Below the pieces are notes generated by a model. It was not told the origin of the DNA and did no database searches. It worked only from the letters and a program-made list of their open reading frames with translations. DNA of 13,938 nucleotides from Lactobacillus helveticus DSM 20075 = CGMCC 1.1877 (GTDB lineage Bacteria; Bacillota; Bacilli; Lactobacillales; Lactobacillaceae). Within the stretch, counting starts at the first letter, position 1; each line of letters opens with the position of its first letter. A program made the position numbers and the translations under genes. Location of the stretch: positions 163,842-177,779 of the forward strand of contig NZ_GG700752.1 of the NCBI RefSeq assembly GCF_000160855.1, written 5' to 3'. This document shows positions 1 through 7,785 of the stretch, one piece after another.

Positions 1-255
1 CAAATAATAATTTTCCAAATAAATATAAATATTTACCGTTTCCTTAAGGTGATTATACTAAATGAAATCTAGTGTTAGATAGTAATTTAATTGAATGATT
101 GTCTAGCACTTTTATTTTTGTTTTAAAATGAATGCACATAATCATCGGATGTTTTGATTGACCTAATACTTTGGAATAAACAGGAGTAGAGATATTTTTA
201 TTGTTTTCGATTATACTCCCCAGCCTTTCCGCTTGATGCTGTTACTTTGACATAG
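1..255. other. AT-rich stretch without a recognisable gene
   Basis: I see no open frame of useful length and no RNA gene here. The only structure is a possible terminator at 71-119, listed separately. In the frame of the ABC remnant that follows, a TAG at 253-255 closes the reading frame. The stretch probably consists of the tail of a gene to the left of the window plus decayed DNA. Confidence 0.5.
71..119 (+). terminator. possible rho-independent terminator of a gene left of the window
   Basis: AGTGTTAGA (71-79) can pair with TCTAGCACT (102-110), nine pairs with one G-U, and is followed by a T-rich run to 119. The 22-base loop is large, so the call is weak. It would end a plus-strand transcript coming from outside the window. 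Confidence 0.3.
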
Positions 256-444
256 ATAAATTTCAATAAAATTAATGACCGAAGTATTTTGGTTCTTGAT
301 GAATTTTCATCAGGAATTGATAAAACTACTTTGAGGAAGATTGAAAATAAACTGTTGGATTTACAGACAACGATTTTATATATTACCCATGTGTTAGATG
401 ATAATCTCAGTAGTAGGTTTGATGAAGTAATAAAGTTAAAATAA
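256..444 (+). pseudogene. C-terminal remnant of an ABC exporter ATPase
   Basis: An open stretch of 62 codons ends in TAA at 442-444. It encodes the end of an ABC ATPase: a Walker B strand ILVLDE, a D-loop region SSGID, and a switch-histidine strand ILYITH, followed by the typical tail FDEVIKLK. The style (DE-F-SSGID, then IENKLLDL and a short tail) resembles peptide or bacteriocin exporters with fused permease and ATPase. Walker A, Q-loop and signature are absent, and a stop codon (253-255) lies just upstream in frame, so this is the last tenth or so of a lost gene. It ends at the bidirectional terminator at 460-498. The ATPase identity is secure; the substrate cannot be told. Confidence 0.75.
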
Positions 445-459
445 TGCTATAAGCAAAAT

Positions 460-498
460 AAAAAATCAATTTGCATCAAAAAGCAAATTGATTTTTTT
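460..498. terminator. bidirectional rho-independent terminator
   Basis: AAAAAATCAATTTGC (460-474) and GCAAATTGATTTTTT (483-497) form a perfect 15-bp stem with an 8-base loop. The A and T ends give a U-tract on both strands. It sits between the ABC remnant (plus) and asnA (minus), so it can end both transcripts. Confidence 0.85.
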
Positions 499-510
499 AG
501 TTCATTTTTC

Positions 511-1524
511 TTAAAGTAATTCAATATTGTCTGCTTCGCATTTTTCAACCATATCTTCTGGCCAAATAGAAGCTTGTACTTCACCAATGTGAGCCTTACC
601 TAACAGCAACATACATAGACGAGATTGACCGATCCCACCGCCGATTGAATAAGGTAATTCACCCTTCAAAATCATCTGGTGGAATGGCAATTTAGTGCGT
701 TCTTCGCAGTGAGCCTTCTTAAGTTGTTCCTTTAAGCTCTCTTCACTGACTCGGATACCCATTGAAGAAATTTCAATCTTGCTTTGAAGAGGTTCATACC
801 AGAAAACTAAATCACCGTTTAATTGCCAGTCATCGTAGTCAGGTGCACGACCGTCGTGAGGTTTACCGCTACGCTTTAACTTATCACCGATCTTCATGAT
901 GAAGACAACTTTTTCTTCTTTAGCAATTTGATTTTCGCGTTCGTCTGGTGAAAGATCAGGCCAGCGGTCTTCAAGCTCTTGTGTAGTAATAAATGAAACG
1001 TGGTCACCAAGACGGTAGGTAGAACCAGTGTGGCGTGCAGATACTAATTTTTCAGTTTCTTTAATTGCTCTAAAAATCTTGTTAACGGTGATTTCCAAAG
1101 TATCGGTATTGCGTTCTTCCTTGCGAATGATTTTTTCCCAATCCCATTGGTCAACGTAAATGGAGTGGAAGTTGTCTAAATCTTCGTCGCGGCGAATGGC
1201 GTTCATGTTAGTATAAAGACCTTCGTGCATGCCAAAGCCGTACTTCTTAAGGGCGAGTCGCTTCCACTTAGCAAGGGAGTGGACAATTTCAATCGTATCT
1301 TCTTTAGGCATAGCCTTCACGTCGAAAGCAACAGGACGTTCGACACCGTTTAAGTTGTCGTTCAAACCAGTTTTTTGTTCAACGAACATTGGAGCAGACA
1401 TTCTTTGGATGCCAAGAATAGATGCTAATTTGTCTTGGAAGGTTTCACGGATGAAAACAATCGCTGCTTCAGTATCACGGACAGTTAATGTAGGGCGGTA
1501 GTCTTTAGGTAAAATAAGTGTCAT
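511..1524 (-). CDS. asnA: aspartate--ammonia ligase (asparagine synthetase A)
   Basis: AsnA makes asparagine from aspartate, ammonia and ATP (giving AMP and PPi) in the cytoplasm. Its fold is that of class II aminoacyl-tRNA synthetases. The 337-residue protein is close to the usual length of about 330. Family blocks seen: [16 protein letters not shown] near residues 53-68, the motif-2 region [13 protein letters not shown] (102-114), [11 protein letters not shown] (229-239), [10 protein letters not shown] (250-259), and the motif-3 ATP-binding block [14 protein letters not shown] (295-308). The ATG at 1522-1524 is preceded by AAAGAGG (1535-1541) at a normal distance. The gene stands alone, ends at the bidirectional terminator 460-498, and is controlled by the T-box leader upstream, so it should be switched on when tRNA-Asn is uncharged. 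The protein shows no lesion. Confidence 0.97.
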   Translation of the reverse strand: MTLILPKDYRPTLTVRDTEAAIVFIRETFQDKLASILGIQRMSAPMFVEQKTGLNDNLNGVERPVAFDVKAMPKEDTIEIVHSLAKWKRLALKKYGFGMHEGLYTNMNAIRRDEDLDNFHSIYVDQWDWEKIIRKEERNTDTLEITVNKIFRAIKETEKLVSARHTGSTYRLGDHVSFITTQELEDRWPDLSPDERENQIAKEEKVVFIMKIGDKLKRSGKPHDGRAPDYDDWQLNGDLVFWYEPLQSKIEISSMGIRVSEESLKEQLKKAHCEERTKLPFHQMILKGELPYSIGGGIGQSRLCMLLLGKAHIGEVQASIWPEDMVEKCEADNIELL

Positions 1525-1560
1525 AATAATAAATCCTCTTTCTCGAAAATATTTGAGAGT

Positions 1561-1855
1561 AAAGAAAAAGCCCTTCGCTCCCTATAATCCAGGGACGAAA
1601 GGCTTTTTTCCGCGGTACCACCCATATTGTCTAATTATATAGACCTCTTTATGGAGCACAATCATGCCCCACCGGTGTGGTAACGTGCCGGAGACGTCTC
1701 AACCTACTTTAAGAATTGTTATTTCGGTGAGCTGCTAAAAGTGTTTTTCAATAATCCAGGGTCTATTAGTTTCGCACTAACACTAATTCACTGGAGAGAA
1801 ATAGATTATTTACTCGTCTTTTTCATAGCCTTTTAATTTATTTGATATTTATTTG
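1561..1855 (-). promoter_or_regulatory. T-box riboswitch leader of asnA, specifier AAC (Asn)
   Basis: Reading the minus strand, the hallmark T-box TGGGTGGTACCGCGG lies at 1624-1610. It is followed by a terminator: arms at 1604-1591 and 1583-1569, loop GGATTAT, then a U-rich run. Stem I is visible upstream: AATAATC and GATTATT pair, with CCAG/CTGG above, enclosing a loop-E-like AGACGAGTA on the 5' side. The 3' side of the specifier loop reads GAAAAACAC, so AAC (1745-1743), followed by A, is the specifier. Uncharged tRNA-Asn should stabilise the antiterminator and allow asnA expression. T-box assignment is certain. The exact specifier register and 5' end are my reading of the fold. Confidence 0.93.
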
Positions 1856-1861
1856 ATATAT

Positions 1862-1890
1862 ATTTAACAGTATTTCTCTAAAAAAAGCAA
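1862..1890 (-). promoter_or_regulatory. probable asnA promoter
   Basis: On the minus strand, TTGCTT (1890-1885) and TTAAAT (1867-1862) are separated by 17 bases. This gives a start near 1855, just upstream of stem I of the T-box. Both hexamers deviate from consensus. Confidence 0.4.
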
Positions 1891-1900
1891 GACAAAAATG

Positions 1901-1912
1901 TGATATGATAAT
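1901..1912 (+). promoter_or_regulatory. probable promoter of the MupG-family gene (extended -10)
   Basis: TGATATGAT (1901-1909) fits an extended -10 (TGnTATGAT), with an overlapping GATAAT at 1907-1912. No good -35 is seen; the corresponding bases lie in a poly-A run that also carries the asnA -35 on the other strand. The predicted start is near 1916. Confidence 0.4.
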
Positions 1913-1970
1913 TTAGAAACCGTTTTACTTATAGACATAAAAGAAAATATTATTACTTTAGAGGATTAAA

Positions 1971-3026
1971 ATGTTAGGTTTTTCTGTTTATCTCGGACAT
2001 GATTTGACGGCCGAGAATTATAATTATTTATTGATGATGCGCAACAGTGGTTTTATGTGCGTATTTACTCAACTTGGAGTTCCTGATACAGAGAATGACA
2101 TTGTATTAAAGCGATTAGCTAATTTGGTTAATTGGTGTCAAAAATTAGATTTAAAAATTGTGGCAGATGTATCAGAAGAAGTTCTACATAAGTTAAATAT
2201 TAACGGCGTGGATCAGATTAAAAGCTTAAATTTAACCGGTTTACGGGTAGATGATGGATTTGCTATGGAAACTATTACCAAATTATCTAAGGAAATGCCA
2301 ATTGTACTGAATGCCAGCACGATTACGCAAGATGATATTGATAATTTGAAATACAGCAATGCTAATTTTGATAATTTAACGGCGGGTCATAATTTTTATC
2401 CACGTCCAGAAACTGGGCTTGATGCCCACTGGATGCAAGAAAAGAATAAATGGCTCCATAGCTATAATTTGAAAACAGCTGCCTTTATTTCAGGAAATGG
2501 CAAGTTGCGCGGACCAATTTTTGCAGGGTTACCTACACTTGAAAAACAAAGAAATGAAAATCCACTTGCAGCAATCTTAGAATTACAAAAACTGGATTGT
2601 GATGATATTTTTGTGGGTGATCCGCAATTAACTAAGGATACAATTGAATCGATTACCAATTATCAAAAAGAAAAAGCTATTACATTGCACCTAGATACTG
2701 AAATTCCAGAATTATTTGAAAATGATTGGCATAATCGGCCTGATGTGGCAAGGGATGTAGTACGATTAAAGGAAAGCAGGGAAAAGCAATTGTTTTCAAC
2801 AGAACCACAAGACAACATTTATGCTCGGCCTAAGGGCAGCGTGACGGTCGATAATGATTTGTATCAGCGGTATAAGGGGGAAATCGAAATAACTAAGTGT
2901 GATTTGCCACGGAATGAAAAAGTTAACGTGCTAGCTCAGGTAAAAGATTATGATTTGCCATTACTTGATTATATTGGCTCTAATACGCGGGTAATTTTTA
3001 GAAAAGCAAATGCAAATAGTATTTAG
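1971..3026 (+). CDS. mupG: DUF871 / MupG-family 6-phospho-N-acetylmuramidase candidate
   Basis: The protein (351 residues) has the layout of the DUF871 family: an N-terminal TIM barrel (about residues 1-235) and a C-terminal cyclophilin-like domain (about 240-351). The best-known member, MupG, is a cytoplasmic glycosidase that splits 6-phospho-MurNAc-GlcNAc during cell-wall recycling. Visible family blocks are GFSVYLGHDL (3-12), HNFYPRPETGL (140-150), RGPIFAGLPTLEKQR (180-194) and VGDPQL (215-220). GAGG at 1961-1964 supports the ATG start. It forms a single-gene unit closed by the terminator at 3029-3060. No murQ, phosphotransferase permease or murR-like regulator is adjacent, unlike typical mupG operons, so the muropeptide role is inferred from family only. 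Older databases label such proteins outer surface protein. Confidence 0.8.
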   Translation: MLGFSVYLGHDLTAENYNYLLMMRNSGFMCVFTQLGVPDTENDIVLKRLANLVNWCQKLDLKIVADVSEEVLHKLNINGVDQIKSLNLTGLRVDDGFAMETITKLSKEMPIVLNASTITQDDIDNLKYSNANFDNLTAGHNFYPRPETGLDAHWMQEKNKWLHSYNLKTAAFISGNGKLRGPIFAGLPTLEKQRNENPLAAILELQKLDCDDIFVGDPQLTKDTIESITNYQKEKAITLHLDTEIPELFENDWHNRPDVARDVVRLKESREKQLFSTEPQDNIYARPKGSVTVDNDLYQRYKGEIEITKCDLPRNEKVNVLAQVKDYDLPLLDYIGSNTRVIFRKANANSI

Positions 3027-3028
3027 CG

Positions 3029-3060
3029 AAGAAGTATTTCTCAGGAAATACTTCTTTTTT
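3029..3060 (+). terminator. rho-independent terminator of the MupG-family gene
   Basis: AAGAAGTATTTC (3029-3040) and GAAATACTTCTT (3045-3056) make a perfect 12-bp stem with a TCAG loop, followed by a T run. The stem starts two bases after the stop codon. Confidence 0.9.
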
Positions 3061-3064
3061 GTAC

Positions 3065-3094
3065 AAAAAAAGAGATGAATCAAAGATTCATCTC
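3065..3094 (-). terminator. rho-independent terminator of the tRNA operon
   Basis: On the minus strand, GAGATGAATC and GATTCATCTC (arms 3094-3085 and 3081-3072) pair around a TTT loop and are followed by seven T. It lies just past the tRNA-Pro 3' end and faces the terminator of the convergent MupG-family gene. Confidence 0.88.
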
Positions 3095-3107
3095 ACAGTA
3101 AATATTA

Positions 3108-3181
3108 TCGGGAAAACAGGATTCGAACCTGCGACCCCCTGGTCCCAAACCAGGTGCTCTACCAAACTGAGCCATTTCCCG
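3108..3181 (-). tRNA. tRNA-Pro (anticodon TGG)
   Basis: The minus strand reads CGGGAAATGGCTCAGTT at the 5' end. The anticodon arm is CCTGG-TTTGGGA-CCAGG with anticodon TGG, the T-arm contains GGTTCGAATCC, and the acceptor 3' strand is TTTCCCG with discriminator A (position 3108). All four arms pair. The 3' CCA is not encoded. It is the second gene of a two-tRNA unit, eight bases after tRNA-Arg, and is followed by the terminator at 3065-3094. With anticodon UGG it can read most or all proline codons. Confidence 0.97.
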
Positions 3182-3189
3182 TTTTTAAG

Positions 3190-3263
3190 TGCGCCCTGAA
3201 GGATTTGAACCTTCAACCTTCTGATTCGTAGTCAGACACTCTATCCAGTTGCGCTAAGGGCGC
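3190..3263 (-). tRNA. tRNA-Arg (anticodon ACG)
   Basis: The minus strand reads GCGCCCTTAGC at the 5' end. The anticodon arm is TCTGA-CTACGAA-TCAGA with anticodon ACG (A34 is normally converted to inosine, reading CGN codons), the T-arm contains GGTTCAAATCC, and the acceptor end is AGGGCGC with discriminator A at 3190. The 3' CCA is not encoded. It is the first gene of the tRNA-Arg/tRNA-Pro unit and has its own strong promoter at 3280-3307. Confidence 0.97.
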
Positions 3264-3279
3264 GTCTATCAACTCAATT

Positions 3280-3307
3280 AGTATAACATAAATATAAGCG
3301 ATGTCCA
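3280..3307 (-). promoter_or_regulatory. tRNA operon promoter
   Basis: On the minus strand, TGGACA (3307-3302) and TATACT (3285-3280) are spaced by 16 bases (17 if the -35 is read as TTGGAC). A TG one base before the -10 makes it extended (TGTTATACT). It is placed to start transcription a few bases before tRNA-Arg. Confidence 0.75.
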
Positions 3308-3322
3308 ATAATTTTTTGCAAG

Positions 3323-3359
3323 AAAAAAGCCTAGTTACTGTCTACCCTCCAGTAACTAG
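3323..3359 (-). terminator. rho-independent terminator of guaC
   Basis: On the minus strand, CTAGTTACTG (3359-3350) pairs perfectly with CAGTAACTAG (3340-3331) around a 9-base loop, followed by GC and a run of six T. It lies about 100 bases after the guaC stop and just before the tRNA promoter, so the tRNAs are insulated from guaC. Confidence 0.88.
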
Positions 3360-3462
3360 ACCTATACTATTCTATCGAAAAAATGCCAATAAAACTATCT
3401 TATTACAAAATAATTAACAAAAAATAATCAAAATGCAACTATTTTGTATTAAAAATGTTTAA

Positions 3463-4455
3463 TTATCTATCACTATCAAAAATATTGTCTTTAACGATGA
3501 CGTAATCAACAAGCTTGATGGAGTTTAAATCCCGACCACCTGCATATGAAATTGATGATTGTAAATCTTCTTTCATTTCGCGCAAAGTATCTTTGATTGA
3601 TCCGCGATAGGGCACGAGCATTTGTTTACCTTCTACATTCTTGTAGGCACCTTTTTGCACTGCAGAAGCTGAACCCCAATATTGCTTATAAGTTTTGCCG
3701 TTAATTTTGATAACATTGCCAGGAGATTCTTCATGACCTGCAAAAAGTGAACCGATCATCACCATAGTTGCACCAAAGCGAACGGATTTAGCGATATCAC
3801 CGTTATGACGAATGCCACCGTCAGCGATCATCGGCTTGGATGCTGCTTTACTGCACATGCGTAAAGCGGCTAGTTGCCAGCCACCAGTCCCAAAACCAGT
3901 CTTTAATTTAGTAATACATGCCCGGCCCGGACCAACACCAACTTTGGTTGCATCAGCGCCGGCATTTTCTAATTCTCGCACAGCCTCTGGTGTAGCAATA
4001 TTACCAGCAGTAAGGAATGATTCTGGTAATTTTTGCTTAATGTATTTGATCATTTTAATCACATAAATTGAATGACCATGTGCAACATCAATAGTGATAT
4101 ATTCAGGCTTTAAATTTTGTTCAACTAATTCATCGATGAATTTGTATTCACTATCTTTGATGCCGACGGAGATTGATGCAAATAAGCCTTTTTTATGCAT
4201 CATTTTAATAAATAGAATCCGTTTTTCTGGCTGAAAACGATGCATTACATAATAATAACCATTTTCAGCAAGCCAAATTGCTAGGTCATCATTAATGACG
4301 CTCTCCATGTTAGCTGGCACAACTGGTATTTTAAATGTTCGGTTTCCGAACTTGACGCTAGTATCGGCGTCACGGCGACTATTAATGATGCCTTTGTTTG
4401 GAACAAGTTGGATATTATCGTAATCAAAGGCTTCCATACTGAAATAATTGCTCAC
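3463..4455 (-). CDS. guaC: GMP reductase
   Basis: GuaC reduces GMP to IMP and ammonia with NADPH, feeding guanine nucleotides back to the IMP branch point. It is a TIM-barrel enzyme of the IMP dehydrogenase/GMP reductase family. The 330 residues match the short bacterial GuaC form without CBS domains. Key blocks: [11 protein letters not shown] (10-20), VVPANM (45-50), the catalytic loop GPGRACITK with Cys180, the following [10 protein letters not shown] stretch, [11 protein letters not shown] (211-221), [12 protein letters not shown] (235-246) and SYAGG (303-307). The longest frame opens at a GTG (4453-4455) that lacks an SD; the ATG at residue 7 (4435-4437) is an alternative, with a weak GTGAG upstream, so the start is unsure by six residues. 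It is transcribed away from purA-purB, and the promoter at 4499-4527 and the PurBox-like site at 4532-4544 are shared intergenic elements. Confidence 0.95.
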   Translation of the reverse strand: MSNYFSMEAFDYDNIQLVPNKGIINSRRDADTSVKFGNRTFKIPVVPANMESVINDDLAIWLAENGYYYVMHRFQPEKRILFIKMMHKKGLFASISVGIKDSEYKFIDELVEQNLKPEYITIDVAHGHSIYVIKMIKYIKQKLPESFLTAGNIATPEAVRELENAGADATKVGVGPGRACITKLKTGFGTGGWQLAALRMCSKAASKPMIADGGIRHNGDIAKSVRFGATMVMIGSLFAGHEESPGNVIKINGKTYKQYWGSASAVQKGAYKNVEGKQMLVPYRGSIKDTLREMKEDLQSSISYAGGRDLNSIKLVDYVIVKDNIFDSDR

Positions 4456-4498
4456 TTTTTAAGTTCTACTTGTTAAGTTGTCGTATAAACCGTCAATT

Positions 4499-4527
4499 AC
4501 TATATTGAAAATAAATTATTTTGTCAA
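4499..4527 (-). promoter_or_regulatory. guaC promoter
   Basis: On the minus strand, a perfect -35 TTGACA (4527-4522) and -10 TATAGT (4504-4499) are spaced by 17 bases, giving a start near 4492 and a leader of about 40-55 bases. The PurBox-like site abuts the -35 on its upstream side. Confidence 0.8.
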
Positions 4528-4531
4528 TATA

Positions 4532-4544
4532 AAAATCGAACTAT
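4532..4544 (+). promoter_or_regulatory. PurBox-like operator between guaC and purA
   Basis: AAAATCGAACTAT matches the lactic-acid-bacterial PurBox consensus AWWWCCGAACWWT at 12 of 13 positions (T for the first C). With the purA promoter at 4581-4609 the start site falls near 4614-4616, so the central G (4538) is about 76-78 bases upstream. That is the position reported for PurR activation in Lactococcus. A half-matching inverted TTCG lies at 4568-4571. The operator role is inference. Confidence 0.55.
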
Positions 4545-4580
4545 GAAATAAATTAAAAATAAAAGAATTCGGAATTTGCA

Positions 4581-4609
4581 TTGACTAACGATTAACAAAT
4601 TGCTAGACT
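4581..4609 (+). promoter_or_regulatory. purA-purB promoter
   Basis: TTGACT (4581-4586) and TAGACT (4604-4609) are spaced by 17 bases, and TG at 4601-4602 makes the -10 extended. The start is expected near 4615, leaving a leader of about 50 bases that carries the duplicated ribosome binding site. Confidence 0.75.
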
Positions 4610-4638
4610 AGCATACGTAATATTTAAGAGGTTTTTAT

Positions 4639-4664
4639 GAGGTGAATTTTAGAGGTGAATTTTA
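4639..4664 (+). repeat. 13-bp tandem duplication carrying the purA ribosome binding site
   Basis: GAGGTGAATTTTA occurs twice without a gap (4639-4651 and 4652-4664). Each copy carries a strong SD, GAGGTG. The second copy is 8 bases from the purA ATG and is the functional one. The first copy is not followed by a usable frame: ATG 4637-4639 gives ATG-AGG-TGA, and GTG 4642-4644 stops after seven codons. Confidence 0.9.
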
Positions 4665-4665
4665 A

Positions 4666-5955
<1,290 letters not shown>

Positions 5956-5958
5956 AAT

Positions 5959-7257
5959 ATGATTGAACGTTATACTCGCCCAGAGATGGGAAAAATTTGG
6001 ACGGATGAAAATAAATATGCAGCTTGGCTTGAAGTAGAGATCGCTGCCACTAGGGCATGGGCTGAACAAGGCGAAGTACCTGCAGCTGATGCAGAAAAGA
6101 TTGCAAAGAATGCCTCCTTTACTGCAGAACGTGTAGCAGAGATTGAAGCTGTAACGCATCATGATGTGGTAGCCTTTACCCGAACTGTTTCTGAAAGCTT
6201 AGGTCCTGAGAAGAAGTGGGTCCACTTTGGTTTGACTTCAACTGATGTAGTTGATACTGCACAGGGACTTTTGCTTAAGCAAGCCGATGAGATTATTCGT
6301 AAAGATCTGCATGAATTAAAAGAAACGATTGCAGAAAAGGCTAAGAAGTACAAGTACACTGTCGAAATGGGACGTACCCACGGTGTACAAGCTGAGCCAA
6401 CTACTTTTGGTTTGAAACTTGCTCGTTGGTATGCTGAAATTAACCGTGATATTGACCGTTTTGAACGTGCAGCAAAAGGCGTAGAGTCTGGTAAAATCTC
6501 TGGTGCCGTAGGTACTTTTGCTAACGTGTCACCTGAGATTGAAACTAGCGTAATGAAGCAGCTTGGCTTAACTCAGCAGTCAATCACTAGTCAGGTTTTA
6601 CCACGTGACTTACATGCAGAATATATTGCAATGCTTGCTTTGATTGCTACTAGTATTGAAAACTGGGCTACTGAAATTCGCGGTTTGCAACGCAGCGAAA
6701 TCCATGAAGTTGAAGAACACTTCCGTGCGGGTCAAAAGGGCTCTTCTGCAATGCCCCACAAGCGCAATCCAATTGGCTCAGAGAATCTTTGCGGTATGGC
6801 CCGGGTAATGCGTGGTCATATTGTAACGGCATATGAAGACGTTGCATTGTGGCATGAGCGTGATATTTCGCACTCTAGTGCAGAACGTGTAATTTTACCT
6901 GATACGACTATTGGGATTGACTACATGCTGCACCGTTTCAACCGAATTTTAACTAATTTGGATGTTTTCCCTGAAACGATGCTTAAGAACATGGACCGTA
7001 CTTACGGTTTGATTTACTCACAACGAGTTTTACTTAAGTTAATTGATGAAGCAGGACTATCTCGTGAAAAAGCCTACGATATGGTACAAAAATTAACTGC
7101 TAAGTCATGGAATGAACAAAAGCAATTTAGGCCTCTAGTAGAAAATAGTGAAATTATGAATTATCTTTCTAAGGAAGATATTGATGATGCATTTGATTAT
7201 CATTACCATTTGCGTTATGTTGATGATATCTTTAAAAAACTTGGTTTAGATGATTAA
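5959..7257 (+). CDS. purB: adenylosuccinate lyase
   Basis: PurB belongs to the fumarase/aspartase superfamily and is cytoplasmic. It acts twice in purine synthesis: it splits SAICAR to AICAR and adenylosuccinate to AMP, releasing fumarate. The 432 residues are normal. The three conserved regions are TSTDVVDT (93-100), [10 protein letters not shown] (138-147) with catalytic His141, and the flexible signature loop [11 protein letters not shown] (261-271) with the catalytic serine. The ATG at 5959 has a purine-rich GGGAAAGG inside the end of purA, and the gap to purA is three bases, which implies co-transcription and coupled translation. PurA product is PurB substrate. The operon ends at the terminator 7260-7291. 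No lesions. Confidence 0.98.
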   Translation: MIERYTRPEMGKIWTDENKYAAWLEVEIAATRAWAEQGEVPAADAEKIAKNASFTAERVAEIEAVTHHDVVAFTRTVSESLGPEKKWVHFGLTSTDVVDTAQGLLLKQADEIIRKDLHELKETIAEKAKKYKYTVEMGRTHGVQAEPTTFGLKLARWYAEINRDIDRFERAAKGVESGKISGAVGTFANVSPEIETSVMKQLGLTQQSITSQVLPRDLHAEYIAMLALIATSIENWATEIRGLQRSEIHEVEEHFRAGQKGSSAMPHKRNPIGSENLCGMARVMRGHIVTAYEDVALWHERDISHSSAERVILPDTTIGIDYMLHRFNRILTNLDVFPETMLKNMDRTYGLIYSQRVLLKLIDEAGLSREKAYDMVQKLTAKSWNEQKQFRPLVENSEIMNYLSKEDIDDAFDYHYHLRYVDDIFKKLGLDD

Positions 7258-7259
7258 TT

Positions 7260-7291
7260 AAAAGCGTTTGGCATCAGCCAAGCGCTTTTTT
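7260..7291 (+). terminator. rho-independent terminator of purA-purB
   Basis: AAAAGCGTTTGGC (7260-7272) pairs with GCCAAGCGCTTTT (7277-7289) with one G-U, around an ATCA loop, followed by T. The U-tract runs directly into the extended -10 of the next gene. Confidence 0.92.
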
Positions 7292-7299
7292 GGTACAAT
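7291..7299 (+). promoter_or_regulatory. probable extended -10 promoter of the small membrane protein gene
   Basis: TGGTACAAT is an extended -10 (TGn-TACAAT). The only -35-like hexamer, TTGGCA at 7268-7273, lies inside the purB terminator stem with a long 20-base spacer. Confidence 0.45.
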
Positions 7300-7325
7300 G
7301 AGAACAATAATGAGAGGAAGAGACT

Positions 7326-7688
7326 ATGAAAAAATTTGTTTCATTCACAATTAGATTAATTGTTTTGCTCGCAGGAATTGCATTAGCGGGATTTATGGTT
7401 TGGCAGTTCTTTACTGATGCTTCAATGCTAGACGTCGATATTCAAACGCAGGGCCCCGTAATTATCGTAATCTTTAGCTTAGTTGCGCTAATTGCTTTGG
7501 GAGCCAGCGTAAGCTTTTTTACTGATAAAAATATGGGCTCGACCATCTTTTTAGGAGCATTATTAACAGTAATTGCTTTGATTTTATGGTTGAAAAACCA
7601 GGATCTGGCAGATATTTACCGTTGGTACTTCATTTACGGCTTGCTTGTAGCTGTACTTTGCCCATTTTTTAGAAAAGATACTAAATAA
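7326..7688 (+). CDS. small four-helix membrane protein of unknown function
   Basis: I do not recognise the family. The 120-residue protein is mostly hydrophobic, with four likely transmembrane helices at about residues 7-28, 43-65, 71-89 and 98-115. The positive N-terminus (MKKF) and C-terminus (FRKDTK) suggest both ends are cytoplasmic. No motif, cysteine pair or charged in-membrane residue points to a transport or enzymatic role. The start is well supported: GAGAGGAAG (7312-7320) lies at normal distance from the ATG. It is separated from purB by a strong terminator and has its own extended -10, so it is probably not part of the purine operon. It may be a single-gene unit, since the next gene has its own promoter. 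Confidence 0.8.
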   Translation: MKKFVSFTIRLIVLLAGIALAGFMVWQFFTDASMLDVDIQTQGPVIIVIFSLVALIALGASVSFFTDKNMGSTIFLGALLTVIALILWLKNQDLADIYRWYFIYGLLVAVLCPFFRKDTK

Positions 7689-7715
7689 TAAAAAATCTTC
7701 ATTTTAGAAAAAATT

Positions 7716-7745
7716 TTGCCACTTTTTTGCGTACTTATATATAGA
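7716..7745 (+). promoter_or_regulatory. probable promoter of the Rpn-like gene
   Basis: TTGCCA (7716-7721) and TATATA (7738-7743) are 16 bases apart; TATAGA (7740-7745) with 18 is an alternative. The predicted start is near 7751, about 35 bases before the ATG. Confidence 0.5.
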
Positions 7746-7785
7746 AGGGTAAAAACTCAAAATTTAACGAAATGAGGATTTTTTT

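Noticed and set aside
200..250. A minus-strand frame reading YVKVTASSGKAGEYN, vaguely like a Walker A loop or a surface-protein repeat
   Set aside because: It lacks the GxxGxGK(S/T) order, has no start or length, and lies on the strand opposite to the ABC remnant. It is treated as chance.
247..275. TTGACA at 247-252 as a promoter
   Set aside because: No -10-like hexamer lies at 16-18 bases (the sequence there reads AAATTA/AATTAA), and it would only transcribe the ABC remnant.
1229..1501. Plus-strand 90-codon frame inside asnA, and similar frames inside guaC, purA, purB, ydcF-like and EamA genes
   Set aside because: They lie antisense or out of frame within well-identified genes, lack convincing SDs, and match no recognisable family.
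3404..3448. Inverted repeat TACAAAATA/TATTTTGTA in the guaC 3' untranslated region
   Set aside because: The arms are pure low-complexity AT with a 27-base loop and no U-tract logic; the real guaC terminator is at 3323-3359.
4568..4571. TTCG as the second, inverted half of a Bacillus-style double PurBox
   Set aside because: The gap to the first CGAA is 27 bases instead of about 16, and its flanks do not match. I keep only the single box.
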